8,794 nt of DNA from Campylobacterales bacterium (GCA_027056215.1 JALULO010000179.1:1-8794); one strand, 5' to 3'; positions 1 through 7,005 are shown, counted from the stretch's first letter. Numbers and translations are program-made. The notes: generated from the letters alone by a model not told the origin.

Positions 1-959
1 GTATATTAGGGCTTGGTAAGGGGATAGAAAACCTTACAAAAGAACATAAAAAAAAGCAAAATGAGTGGTTAGCATTAAACAACGAAATCAAAGAGTTAAA
101 TAAAAATGTAACGAGTATTCAGCCAACGATTGATGAAATAAATCGGTTATTAAAATTTTATGGTTTTACAAATTTTGAGATAGTTCCATCAAGGCAGGAT
201 CCTAATAAATATCAGATACAAAGAGAAGATGGATCTTTGGCAGAATCAACACTTAGTGAAGGTGAAATAACTTTTATCACTTTTTTATATTACTATCAAC
301 TTACAAAAGGCTCTATAGATAAAGAGAATATAACTAATGATCGTATTTTAGTTATTGATGATCCTATATCAAGTTTAGATAGCAATATACTTTTTGTCGT
401 AAGCTCTTTAATCAAAGAACTCATTCAAAAAGTAAGAGAAGATACTACAAATATCAAACAGCTAATAGTCTTGACACATAATGTTTATTTTCATAAAGAA
501 ATATCTTTTATCAATAGCCGTGTACAAGAAAAAAATGATACACATTTCTGGATTATAAAAAAGCAGAATAATATTTCAACAATTTATCCTTATGCGATGA
601 AAAATCCGATACAAACATCTTATCAGCTTTTGTGGCGTGAGCTTATAGAAAGAGATCAATCTTCATTAGCTACAATACAAAATATTATGCGAAGAATTAT
701 TGAAAATTATTTTAAAATATTGGGAGATTATAGAGATGAAACTATCATAGAAAAATTTGAAAAGCATGAAGAACAAGTAATATGTAAATCACTTATATCG
801 TGGATCAATGATGGATCACATAGTATTCAAGATGATTTATATATTGAACTACCTGATATGCAAACAGATGTATATTTATCTGTGTTCAAAAGAATATTTG
901 AATTTACTGGTCACATTGCTCATTATAATATGATGATGAAAATAGAGGAGAACAACTAA
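1..959 (+). CDS. AAA_13-type ABC ATPase, C-terminal part, RloC/PrrC-like (5' end outside window)
   Basis: The reading frame is open from base 3, so 318 residues of a larger protein are visible. It begins with a lysine-rich, coiled-coil-like stretch. An ABC signature (LSEGE, visible residues 84-88), a Walker B and D-loop (ILVIDDPISSLD, 115-126) and an H-switch (LTHN, 157-160) follow. The order fits the C-terminal ATPase lobe of the SMC/RecN-like AAA_13 family; Walker A must lie upstream of the window. The tail carries RRIIEN (R230, E234) and NDGSHS (H273). This resembles the Arg-Glu-His triad of the anticodon nucleases PrrC and RloC, with the same four-residue R-to-E step, so a tRNA-cleaving role is possible but inferred. 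The stop codon overlaps the mod start by one base (TAATG), which implies co-transcription with the restriction genes. ABC ATPase identity is firm; the nuclease activity is not. Confidence 0.85.
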   Translation, partial: ILGLGKGIENLTKEHKKKQNEWLALNNEIKELNKNVTSIQPTIDEINRLLKFYGFTNFEIVPSRQDPNKYQIQREDGSLAESTLSEGEITFITFLYYYQLTKGSIDKENITNDRILVIDDPISSLDSNILFVVSSLIKELIQKVREDTTNIKQLIVLTHNVYFHKEISFINSRVQEKNDTHFWIIKKQNNISTIYPYAMKNPIQTSYQLLWRELIERDQSSLATIQNIMRRIIENYFKILGDYRDETIIEKFEKHEEQVICKSLISWINDGSHSIQDDLYIELPDMQTDVYLSVFKRIFEFTGHIAHYNMMMKIEENN

Positions 960-2746
960 TGCCAACACTACAATTCAAAGGGAAAAATATCATATGGAAT
1001 CATCATATGAGCGTTCCTTATCATACTTTGGATCCTGTAAAAGATCTTGATTTTCAGCCTGAGCAATCTAATGGTAATTTGATTGTGGAAGGTGATAACT
1101 TGATAGCTTTAAAAGCACTTATGCCTCAGTATACAGGTGAAATTCAATGCATTTATATAGATCCTCCTTACAATACTGGTAAGGAACATTGGGTATATAA
1201 TGATGCAACCAACTCCCCAATGATTAAAGAATGGCTCAATAAGGAAGTAGCAAAAGAAGACCTTACAAAGCATGATAAATGGCTTTGTATGATGACACCA
1301 CGTATTAAAATGTTACATGAGTTTTTAAGAGAGGATGGTGTAATTGTTATTCATATAGATGAGCATGAAATATCATCTTTAAGAGCATTACTAATAGAAA
1401 TATTTGGTGAAGAAAATGAAGTTGGTACAATTATTTGGGATAAAGGAAATCCGAAGGGTGACTCTAAGACTATTGCTGTACAGCATGAATATATTGTTTT
1501 GTTTGCAAAAAACATAGATATTTTTAAAGCATCAAATGAGTTAAAGCGACCAAAGAAAAATGCAACAAAAATATTGAATAAAGCAAAACAACTTTTTAAA
1601 AAGCTTGGTAAAGTTGAATTACCTGAAGAGCTAAAAGAAACTATAGCTAAATATAATATTCCTGAGTCCTGTATTGAAGAATTTAAACAGCCATGTACCC
1701 TTGAAGATATTAATGTTCAACTTAATTCTTGGCTTAAAAAACAAGATTTTGCAAATGGAGAAAAAGCATATAGGTTTATAGATGAAGAAGGAAGAGTATA
1801 TCGTGGTGTTTCAATGGCATGGCCCAATAAAAAGAAAGCTCCTGACGAATATTTTATTCCACTTATTCATCCTGTAACAAAAAAAGCATGTACGCTGCCA
1901 GAGAGGGGCTGGAGGAATCCACCAGAAACAATGAAGAGATTATTGGAACAAGGTCTGATTGTATTTGGTGAAGATGAGTTAAAACAACCTGAAAGAAAAT
2001 ATCTTTTAGAAGAAAATATGGATGAAAATATACCATCAATTATTTTTTACGGTGGAAGTGATGATGCAGTATTTAAAAAATTAGGTATAGAGTTTGATAA
2101 TCCAAAGCCATATCAATTTTCCAAAGAGCTTTTATCATATTTTACTGATAAAGATTCAATTGTGCTTGACTCTTTTGCAGGATCAGGAACAACAGCTCAT
2201 GCAGTCATGGAGCTTAATAAAGAAGATGTAGGGAACCGTCAATATATTTTAGTGCAAATGCCAGAAAATAGTGATAAAGAGCCAGATAAAAACATATGTA
2301 GAGATATCACAAGAGAAAGAGTAGTTAGAGCCGTAGATATGTATGGCTATGAGTCAGGTTTTGAATATGTAAGAGTTGGTCAAGCTCTTGATGCCGAAAC
2401 ACTACTGGAGGGTGAACTACCATCCTATGAAACATTTGCCAAATATGTATATTATCTAGCTACGGGAGAGCATTTGGAAGATGATCAAAAGATTGATCAA
2501 GAGAACTATTTTGTGGGAACGAAAAATAATCAAGATATCTATCTGATCTATGATGACAATATGGAAGCACTCCAAAGTCTGGCACTAAACTATGAAAAAG
2601 CAGAAAGTTTCAGAGCAAAGTCTGGAGAGAAGAAGGTTATCGTTTATGCTCCTGCCTGTTTCCTCGATGAAGAGGATCTTCAGGAGATGAAGATAGAGTT
2701 TGTTTCTATCCCCTATAACCTTTTTAGTAAAAATCAAGAGGTATAG
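959..2746 (+). CDS. mod: Type III restriction-modification DNA methyltransferase (Mod), adenine-N6, beta class
   Basis: This 595-residue methyltransferase should add a methyl group to adenine N6 in the recognition site and supply target recognition for the Mod-Res complex. Catalytic motif IV, DPPYNTG, lies at residues 68-74. The S-adenosylmethionine-binding motif FAGSGT is at 406-411. Motif IV before motif I is the order of beta-class enzymes, to which type III Mod subunits belong. The roughly 330 residues between them hold the variable target-recognition region. The N-terminus (WNHHMSVPYHTL) and length are typical of the family. The start is ATG 959, preceded by a good Shine-Dalgarno AGAGGAG at 944-950, and it overlaps the stop of the ATPase gene by one base. 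Res follows after two bases. I see no long simple-sequence repeat of the kind that makes some mod genes phase-variable. The recognition sequence cannot be read from the protein. Confidence 0.96.
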   Translation: MPTLQFKGKNIIWNHHMSVPYHTLDPVKDLDFQPEQSNGNLIVEGDNLIALKALMPQYTGEIQCIYIDPPYNTGKEHWVYNDATNSPMIKEWLNKEVAKEDLTKHDKWLCMMTPRIKMLHEFLREDGVIVIHIDEHEISSLRALLIEIFGEENEVGTIIWDKGNPKGDSKTIAVQHEYIVLFAKNIDIFKASNELKRPKKNATKILNKAKQLFKKLGKVELPEELKETIAKYNIPESCIEEFKQPCTLEDINVQLNSWLKKQDFANGEKAYRFIDEEGRVYRGVSMAWPNKKKAPDEYFIPLIHPVTKKACTLPERGWRNPPETMKRLLEQGLIVFGEDELKQPERKYLLEENMDENIPSIIFYGGSDDAVFKKLGIEFDNPKPYQFSKELLSYFTDKDSIVLDSFAGSGTTAHAVMELNKEDVGNRQYILVQMPENSDKEPDKNICRDITRERVVRAVDMYGYESGFEYVRVGQALDAETLLEGELPSYETFAKYVYYLATGEHLEDDQKIDQENYFVGTKNNQDIYLIYDDNMEALQSLALNYEKAESFRAKSGEKKVIVYAPACFLDEEDLQEMKIEFVSIPYNLFSKNQEV

Positions 2747-2748
2747 AG

Positions 2749-5271
2749 ATGTACCTTAAACGATATCAGGAAAGGGTAGTAGCTGATCTTTCTCATTTTT
2801 TTGATACTTGTGCAGATAAAAAAGAGGAAATGCATAAGATTCTCTCTGTTGTACCCGAGGAGATGAGAGATAAAATTCCTGCAAATTGGGTAGAAAATGT
2901 TTTTAAAGAACTTGATTATCCATATAGTGATAAAGCACAAAATGGTTTAGGAAAATTTTATCCTAGAACTGTAGTAAAAGTACCGACAGGAGGAGGTAAA
3001 ACACTTTTAGCCATAGAAGCTATTAAAGAGTATCAGACCCGTTTTGCCAAAAAGCAGCATGGTTTAGTAGTTTGGATTGTGCCAAGTGAAACCATCTACT
3101 CTCAGACCATTAAACAGTTAAAAGACAAATCTCATCATCTTAGGCAGTTTATCGATCAGTCCAGTGGTGGGAATACTATTATTTTAGAAAAAGGTCAAAA
3201 ACTTACCCAGGATGATATTGCAAACAATTTGGTTATTTTGTTCGTAATGATTCAGTCTGTTAGTAGAACAAAAGGGAAAGAAGGATTAAAAGTTTTTCAA
3301 GACAGTGGAGGGTATGAAGGCTTTTTCCCTGCCGATAACCGTTATGATCTACATGAAAAAATCATAGAGCAATATCCTAATGTAGATTATTTTGACTATA
3401 TGGGGCAAAAGTCTGTTAAATCTTCCTTGGGCAATGCTATCCGTGTTTCTAAGCCTCTTATCATCATTGATGAGATTCATAAAGTCTTTACACCTACAGC
3501 TAAGGTTACGATAAATAATCTTAACCCAGAGATGATCATAGGGTTTAGTGCTACACCAAAAACAGGAATGAACATCATTTCAAAAGTTTCAGGGCTAGAA
3601 CTAAAAGAGGAGGAGATGATAAAGCTTGATATGCACATCATCCCTCCTACTAATGATGATAATGATTGGAAATCGATGCTCCGAAATATTAAGGAGCGGA
3701 GAGAAAGTCTTGAAAAAGAAGCTATAGCTTATCAAAGATCAAGTGGTAAATACATTCGTCCAATGGCTTTGATCCAAGCAGAATTAACAGGGAAAGATCA
3801 GAGAGGTAAAGGATCTGTTCATGCTATGGATGTCAAAGAGTATCTCATAGAACTTGGAGTTAATGCAGATAATATTGCTATCAAAAGTAGCAGCCAAAAT
3901 GATATAGAGGATCTCAATCTTTTGTCTAAAGATGTAGAGATACGCTATATTATTACCAAAGAAGCACTCAAAGAGGGATGGGATAATCCTTTTGCTTATA
4001 TTCTTGGAGTGATTCCCAATGCTCAGTCAAGTTCATCTATGACACAGCTTGTAGGACGTATCCTTAGACAACCTTATGTAAAAAAGACAGGGATACCTGC
4101 ACTTGATGAAAGTTATGTCTATTTTTGTAAGGGTAATGTTTCAGAAGTATTGAAACATGTTGAATCTGGATTGAAAGCAGAAGGTTTAGAGGATATTGTA
4201 GGGAATGTCTCAGCAGGTGGAGAGGAGCCAGGTGAACCAAAACCTAAAAAAACTGTAAATATCAAACAAAATTTTGCAGATAAGACAGAACAATTCTATC
4301 TGCCCGTATGGTTGATGATGCATCAAGATAATGTCCAAAGACGTTTCAACTATTCCAGAGACATTAAAGAGAAGCTTGACTTTGAAAGTATAACACTTAG
4401 CAAAAGTCAGATAGATAAAATAAAAGATTCTCTAAGTGAAGAAAATCAAGAGCGTGACGCATACATCATTACAATCACAGATGAAGAAAATGTATCCCAT
4501 GAAAAAAAGAGAATGGTAGTAGCTCATGATGGCAATATATCGTACAGCTATATAACCAGACGTTTTACAGAGGTTATAGAAAACCCTTTTTTAGCAAGAC
4601 GAAAAGCCTATGAATTTCTTAATGATCTTATCACCACTCTTGGAGGAGATATCGTAGCAAAGCATTTTAGTTATATTGTTTCACAGCTTGTAAAAGAGCT
4701 TGTGAAAGTTAAAGAGACACAGGAGAAAGAACTATTTGATGCATTGTTCAAAAAGAAAGAACTTTGTTTAGCGATTATAGACCATGAAACGATAGGTTGT
4801 AGAATCCCGAATAGTGATAATATTGAAGTATCTCGTTTGGCAAATCCATACAATAATTATCTTTATGAAGATTTAGATCTTTCATCGCTTAATACACTGG
4901 AAAAAAAAGTTGGAGATATTGTAGATAAACAAAACAGTGTACTTTGGTGGGTGCGAAATAAAGTAGCCAAAGAGTGGTATGCAATTCAAGGCTGGAAGAA
5001 AAATAAGATACGCCCCGATTTTATCGTAGCTAAAAAGTCAGATAGTGATGAATTAGAAATAATTTATATCATAGAAAGCAAGGGAGAACAACTCTCTGGC
5101 AATAAAGATACTACTTACAAAAAAGAGGTACTTGATATCATGACTAAAATTCATCAGAGTGGCGATCTCAAAATCATTAAAACAACATTGATAGATCTAA
5201 ATAAGCATGCAGAAGCTTACCTAATAGAACAGGGAAATGAAGATGAAGAGATTAAAGCTTTGATGAAATAA
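2749..5271 (+). CDS. res: Type III restriction enzyme, helicase-nuclease subunit (Res)
   Basis: This 840-residue protein is the ATP-dependent DNA translocase and nuclease of the type III enzyme; it works only in complex with Mod. Superfamily 2 helicase motifs appear in order: Walker A PTGGGKT (residues 79-85), Walker B DEIH (241-244), motif III SATPK (267-271), EGWDNP (409-414) and the arginine-finger motif QLVGRILRQP (433-442). Near the C-terminus a PD-(D/E)XK nuclease core is visible: RPDF with D757, then E776-S-K778 in IESKGE. All expected catalytic residues are present, so the protein looks functional. It is somewhat shorter than the well-known EcoP1I and EcoP15I Res proteins (about 970 residues), with no sign of truncation. 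Start ATG 2749 has Shine-Dalgarno AAGAGG at 2736-2741 inside the end of mod, two bases after the mod stop, which indicates one operon and coupled translation. Confidence 0.96.
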   Translation: MYLKRYQERVVADLSHFFDTCADKKEEMHKILSVVPEEMRDKIPANWVENVFKELDYPYSDKAQNGLGKFYPRTVVKVPTGGGKTLLAIEAIKEYQTRFAKKQHGLVVWIVPSETIYSQTIKQLKDKSHHLRQFIDQSSGGNTIILEKGQKLTQDDIANNLVILFVMIQSVSRTKGKEGLKVFQDSGGYEGFFPADNRYDLHEKIIEQYPNVDYFDYMGQKSVKSSLGNAIRVSKPLIIIDEIHKVFTPTAKVTINNLNPEMIIGFSATPKTGMNIISKVSGLELKEEEMIKLDMHIIPPTNDDNDWKSMLRNIKERRESLEKEAIAYQRSSGKYIRPMALIQAELTGKDQRGKGSVHAMDVKEYLIELGVNADNIAIKSSSQNDIEDLNLLSKDVEIRYIITKEALKEGWDNPFAYILGVIPNAQSSSSMTQLVGRILRQPYVKKTGIPALDESYVYFCKGNVSEVLKHVESGLKAEGLEDIVGNVSAGGEEPGEPKPKKTVNIKQNFADKTEQFYLPVWLMMHQDNVQRRFNYSRDIKEKLDFESITLSKSQIDKIKDSLSEENQERDAYIITITDEENVSHEKKRMVVAHDGNISYSYITRRFTEVIENPFLARRKAYEFLNDLITTLGGDIVAKHFSYIVSQLVKELVKVKETQEKELFDALFKKKELCLAIIDHETIGCRIPNSDNIEVSRLANPYNNYLYEDLDLSSLNTLEKKVGDIVDKQNSVLWWVRNKVAKEWYAIQGWKKNKIRPDFIVAKKSDSDELEIIYIIESKGEQLSGNKDTTYKKEVLDIMTKIHQSGDLKIIKTTLIDLNKHAEAYLIEQGNEDEEIKALMK

Positions 5272-5279
5272 GGAATTAT

Positions 5280-5966
5280 ATGACAAAATCACAAAAATAC
5301 CTCGAAGCACTTAAAACCTTTGATGATTGGGTCATCGTCTCAGAATGGGCAGTGCGCGTCGGAGAACTATACCCAGACATCTTAGACGCTGCCAACGAAC
5401 AAGCAGCCAATCAAGCCAATGATACTACAGGACTCAGAGAACTTGCAGCTCGCATAAGCTCCAGACTCTCTACAGGCGGATTCCCTGAAGTAGAGATAGA
5501 TGACAGTGAACGCCCCCGTAAGGTACGCTACATCTCTGAAGCCCGAAAAGAAGAACGCATAGAAGAGGAACTAGAAGCAGATATAGAGCCTCTAACCCGT
5601 GCAGAACGCATACGCCAAGATACCCAAGCCCTAAGTGAAATAGAACGCTACCGCATAGAAGAGTTTGAAACCATAGCCAAACAGTTAAACAAGTTCTTTA
5701 GCCTCGATTTTGAAGTAGATCATGCCTTTGCCTTACTCAACCCCTCAGAAGCAGGAAAACACCACCCAGACAACCTACAACTACTTATAAAAGCCCACAA
5801 CGGAAAGAAAAACAAAAAGAACTGGAAACGCTTCACTTTTGAAGAGCAAAAAGAGTATATTCAGAAAGTCATAGCACTCCAGACCATGATAGCCACCAGA
5901 TTAGAGATTAGCTTGGTAGATGATGTTTTAGAGTCTCTATTGGAGCGAGTGGAGAGGATTTATTGA
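5280..5966 (+). CDS. HNH endonuclease with winged-helix-like N-terminus, operon partner of type III R-M
   Basis: A 228-residue protein encoded eight bases after res, with Shine-Dalgarno AAGGA at 5270-5274 overlapping the res stop codon. The C-terminal third matches the HNH nuclease pattern: VDH (D147, H148), then HHPDNLQLL (161-169) and AHNGKKN (172-178). The conserved Asp-His, Asn-Leu-Gln-Leu-Leu and final Asn are in place. The zinc-binding cysteines of some HNH families are absent. Residues 1-85 look like a winged helix-turn-helix (helix, DWVIVSEWAV, a second helix, then a charged wing), and 85-140 are highly charged and helical; these two readings are inference. The gene is clearly richer in G+C than its neighbours (33 and 29 G+C per 60 bases at 5341 and 5581, against 14 at 1561), so it may have a different history from mod and res. 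A nicking or cleaving accessory role in the restriction system is plausible but unproven. Confidence 0.8.
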   Translation: MTKSQKYLEALKTFDDWVIVSEWAVRVGELYPDILDAANEQAANQANDTTGLRELAARISSRLSTGGFPEVEIDDSERPRKVRYISEARKEERIEEELEADIEPLTRAERIRQDTQALSEIERYRIEEFETIAKQLNKFFSLDFEVDHAFALLNPSEAGKHHPDNLQLLIKAHNGKKNKKNWKRFTFEEQKEYIQKVIALQTMIATRLEISLVDDVLESLLERVERIY

Positions 5967-6121
5967 GTTTGGAAAAAATAGTCCAGGATTAAAAATAAAG
6001 GTTGTCAATTTAACTTTTAACCCTTATCATGATACATCTATCCCACTAAAAAATCAGCTTTTTTCCAGTTTTTTATGCACTATTCAGTCCCTAAAAATAT
6101 AAGTGAAGAGGATTTTACTAC

Positions 6122-6140
6122 TATTTATTGTCAATAAATA
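6122..6140. promoter_or_regulatory. Perfect 19-bp palindrome, candidate operator
   Basis: Two exact 9-base arms (TATTTATTG and CAATAAATA) flank a single central T. It lies in the 273-base gap between the HNH gene and the antitoxin start at 6240. A protein-binding site is the likeliest reading; it lacks the G+C-rich stem and T-run of a terminator. I cannot name the regulator. Chance palindromes are more likely in such AT-rich DNA, which lowers confidence. Confidence 0.4.
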
Positions 6141-6163
6141 TTTCAAAATGAAATAAAATTTCA
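6140..6163. repeat. Three alternating hexamer half-sites at 9-bp period
   Basis: ATTTCA (6140-6145), its reverse complement TGAAAT (6149-6154) and ATTTCA again (6158-6163) are each separated by AAA. The array starts at the last base of the preceding 19-bp palindrome. Ordered half-sites of this kind suit cooperative binding by a dimeric regulator. They sit about 45 bases upstream of the proposed -10 of the antitoxin gene. The function is inferred. Confidence 0.4.
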
Positions 6164-6203
6164 CCTTTTGTTTTAAGTTTGATGAGCGGCATCTTGAAAA
6201 ATG

Positions 6204-6212
6204 TGGCATAAT
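6204..6212 (+). promoter_or_regulatory. Possible extended -10 promoter of the ParE-type antitoxin gene
   Basis: TGGCATAAT fits an extended -10 element (TGn followed by a near-TATAAT hexamer) about 28 bases before ATG 6240. No good -35 hexamer lies at the usual distance; poorly conserved -35 elements are common in Campylobacterota. The call is weak. Confidence 0.35.
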
Positions 6213-6239
6213 GACTAAAAAGAAGTGAAGGGTACTGCT

Positions 6240-6449
6240 ATGACAATGACGCTTAAAATAGATGATAAATACCTGCCAAACTTAGAGAGTTTTATTGCTT
6301 CATTACCAAAGGGTGCTGTAGAAATGAGAGGCTCTTTAGATGAAGAGATTATGGAACGGGTGGCGCAGTATGACAATGGTCAAATGAAGACAATCCCTTT
6401 TACAGACGGTTTGCATACTATCAAGGAGCGATTGCTATCTCAACGCTAA
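6240..6449 (+). CDS. Antitoxin of a ParE/RelE-type toxin-antitoxin module
   Basis: A 69-residue acidic protein (starts MTMTLKIDDKYLPNL) with the look of small antitoxins paired with ParE/RelE-family toxins: an N-terminal beta strand and helix, and a charged helical C-terminus (TIKERLLSQR) that would wrap the toxin. The start is set at ATG 6240 because GAAGGG at 6227-6232 is a good Shine-Dalgarno seven bases upstream; a longer reading from GTG 6225 would place the start inside that signal. Its 3' end overlaps the toxin remnant, the normal arrangement for such pairs. The gene looks intact although the toxin is broken, so it may persist as an orphan antitoxin or as a regulator. The family call rests mostly on the recognisable toxin downstream. 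Confidence 0.75.
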   Translation: MTMTLKIDDKYLPNLESFIASLPKGAVEMRGSLDEEIMERVAQYDNGQMKTIPFTDGLHTIKERLLSQR

Positions 6450-6709
6450 TACTTGAAAAATCTGACAGATTTGACAGAGAACTTGAAGCGATAGTCGATT
6501 TTATTGCACAAGACAGTATCGACAGAGCATTGCATTTTTATGATGAGCTTATCGGCAAAATAAAAGAGATCCCAAACAATCCATACATTTACAGAAAACG
6601 AAAATCTCTAAATGATAAAAATATACGGGAACTCATCTTCAAAGGCTATACGGTTCCGTTTAAGAGATTGCTATATCTACTGAAAGGGATTCTACTTTAT
6701 CTATCGTAG
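6431..6709 (+). pseudogene. ParE/RelE-family toxin, 3'-truncated and lacking a normal start codon
   Basis: This frame encodes a clear ParE/RelE-type fold: ELEAIVDFIAQDSIDRAL, then NNPYIYRKRKSLNDKNIREL and LIFKGYTVPFK. Intact members run about 95-100 residues and cleave mRNA (RelE) or poison gyrase (ParE). Family sequence stops at the lysine codon 6662-6664. The final 14 codons, giving the hydrophobic tail RLLYLLKGILLYLS, are antisense to a vapC fragment on the other strand, so the real last 15-20 residues are lost. No ATG, GTG or TTG is in phase until TTG 6530. Only ATT 6431 or ATC 6437 lies near the AAGGAG at 6423-6428, so the start also seems damaged or highly unusual. It overlaps the antitoxin gene by 19 bases. 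The toxin is most likely dead. Confidence 0.8.
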
Positions 6710-6761
6710 TTTGGTCACCCTTTAAAATTTGTATCAAAATATTGGTATCTAACAGTATCAT
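6660..6761 (-). pseudogene. vapC: VapC-type PIN-domain toxin, truncated to its first 33 residues
   Basis: The minus-strand frame reads MILLDTNILIQILKGDQT and ends VDIAIS. This is the standard opening of a PIN-domain ribonuclease, with the first catalytic aspartate (D5 in LLDTN). VapC proteins are usually about 130 residues and need three or four acidic residues; only the first survives. The start ATG shares the four bases ATGA with the stop codon of the RHH antitoxin gene upstream, the usual vapBC coupling, which makes the identification strong. The stop codon TAA at 6660-6662 comes from the antisense of the ParE-type toxin gene, so the break point is shared between the two toxins. It cannot be an active nuclease. 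Confidence 0.85.
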
Positions 6762-6982
6762 TTCCAAGCTTTTTTTCTGATACTCTCTTGTGTGATATCG
6801 CTATCTTTCCACATCCCGGAAAACTCAGAAAAATCCAATTTTTGAGGTCTCTTTTTTTGATCATTTAAATCATTTTTCAATACATCTCTGATATAGGCGG
6901 AAAGTGAGATACCCATCTGACTTGCTTTTTGTTTCAACTCTTCAAGCATACACTCTTCAAAATAAATTTGTGTTCTTTGCAT
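6758..6982 (-). CDS. vapB: Ribbon-helix-helix (CopG/VapB-type) antitoxin, orphaned
   Basis: A 74-residue protein. The N-terminus (MQRTQIYFEECMLEELKQ) supplies the DNA-binding beta strand and first helix, and MGISLSAYIRDVLKN gives the second helix of a ribbon-helix-helix fold. The C-terminal part, with FSGMWKDSD and SIRKKAWK, is the toxin-binding tail seen in VapB-like antitoxins. The stop overlaps the vapC ATG by four bases. Since only 33 residues of the toxin remain, this is an orphan antitoxin, which could still bind its own operator or neutralise a related toxin elsewhere. No Shine-Dalgarno precedes ATG 6982, and an in-frame TGA lies three codons upstream, so the start is the only one available and may be translated leaderless. 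It converges on the ParE-type module. Confidence 0.82.
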   Translation of the reverse strand: MQRTQIYFEECMLEELKQKASQMGISLSAYIRDVLKNDLNDQKKRPQKLDFSEFSGMWKDSDITQESIRKKAWK

Positions 6983-7000
6983 GATGTATCATTTATGATA
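6981..7000. promoter_or_regulatory. Alternating ATGAT/ATCAT half-sites, candidate VapB operator
   Basis: ATGAT (6981-6985), ATCAT (6988-6992) and ATGAT (6995-6999) recur every seven bases in alternating orientation. They include a perfect inverted repeat TATCAT-TT-ATGATA at 6987-7000. The array overlaps the vapB start codon region. RHH antitoxins usually autoregulate by binding short tandem or inverted half-sites at this position, so an autoregulatory operator is the natural inference. Confidence 0.45.
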
Positions 7001-7005
7001 TTTTG

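Noticed and set aside
959..2746. Phase-variable repeat tract in mod
   Set aside because: No long homopolymer or tandem oligonucleotide repeat is visible, so switching by slippage is not supported.
2734..2940. Minus-strand 68-codon open frame
   Set aside because: It is fully antisense to the start of res, has no ribosome site and shows no recognisable protein pattern.
4671..4853. Minus-strand 60-codon open frame
   Set aside because: It lies antisense inside the coding region of res and looks like a chance frame.
6048..6074. Terminator after the HNH gene (AAAAAA-TCAGC-TTTTTT, then more T)
   Set aside because: The stem is made only of A-T pairs, too weak to call an intrinsic terminator.
6184..6215. 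Sigma-54 type promoter (GGCAT and TGGCA-like words)
   Set aside because: No TGGCAC and TTGC pair occurs with the needed spacing.
6660..6780. A one-base frameshift restoring a longer ParE-type toxin end (a frame reading DSTLSIVVWSPFK)
   Set aside because: This frame looked tempting as a toxin C-terminus, but the opposite strand encodes a clearer VapC start with an exact ATGA overlap with vapB, so a junction between modules explains the sequence better.
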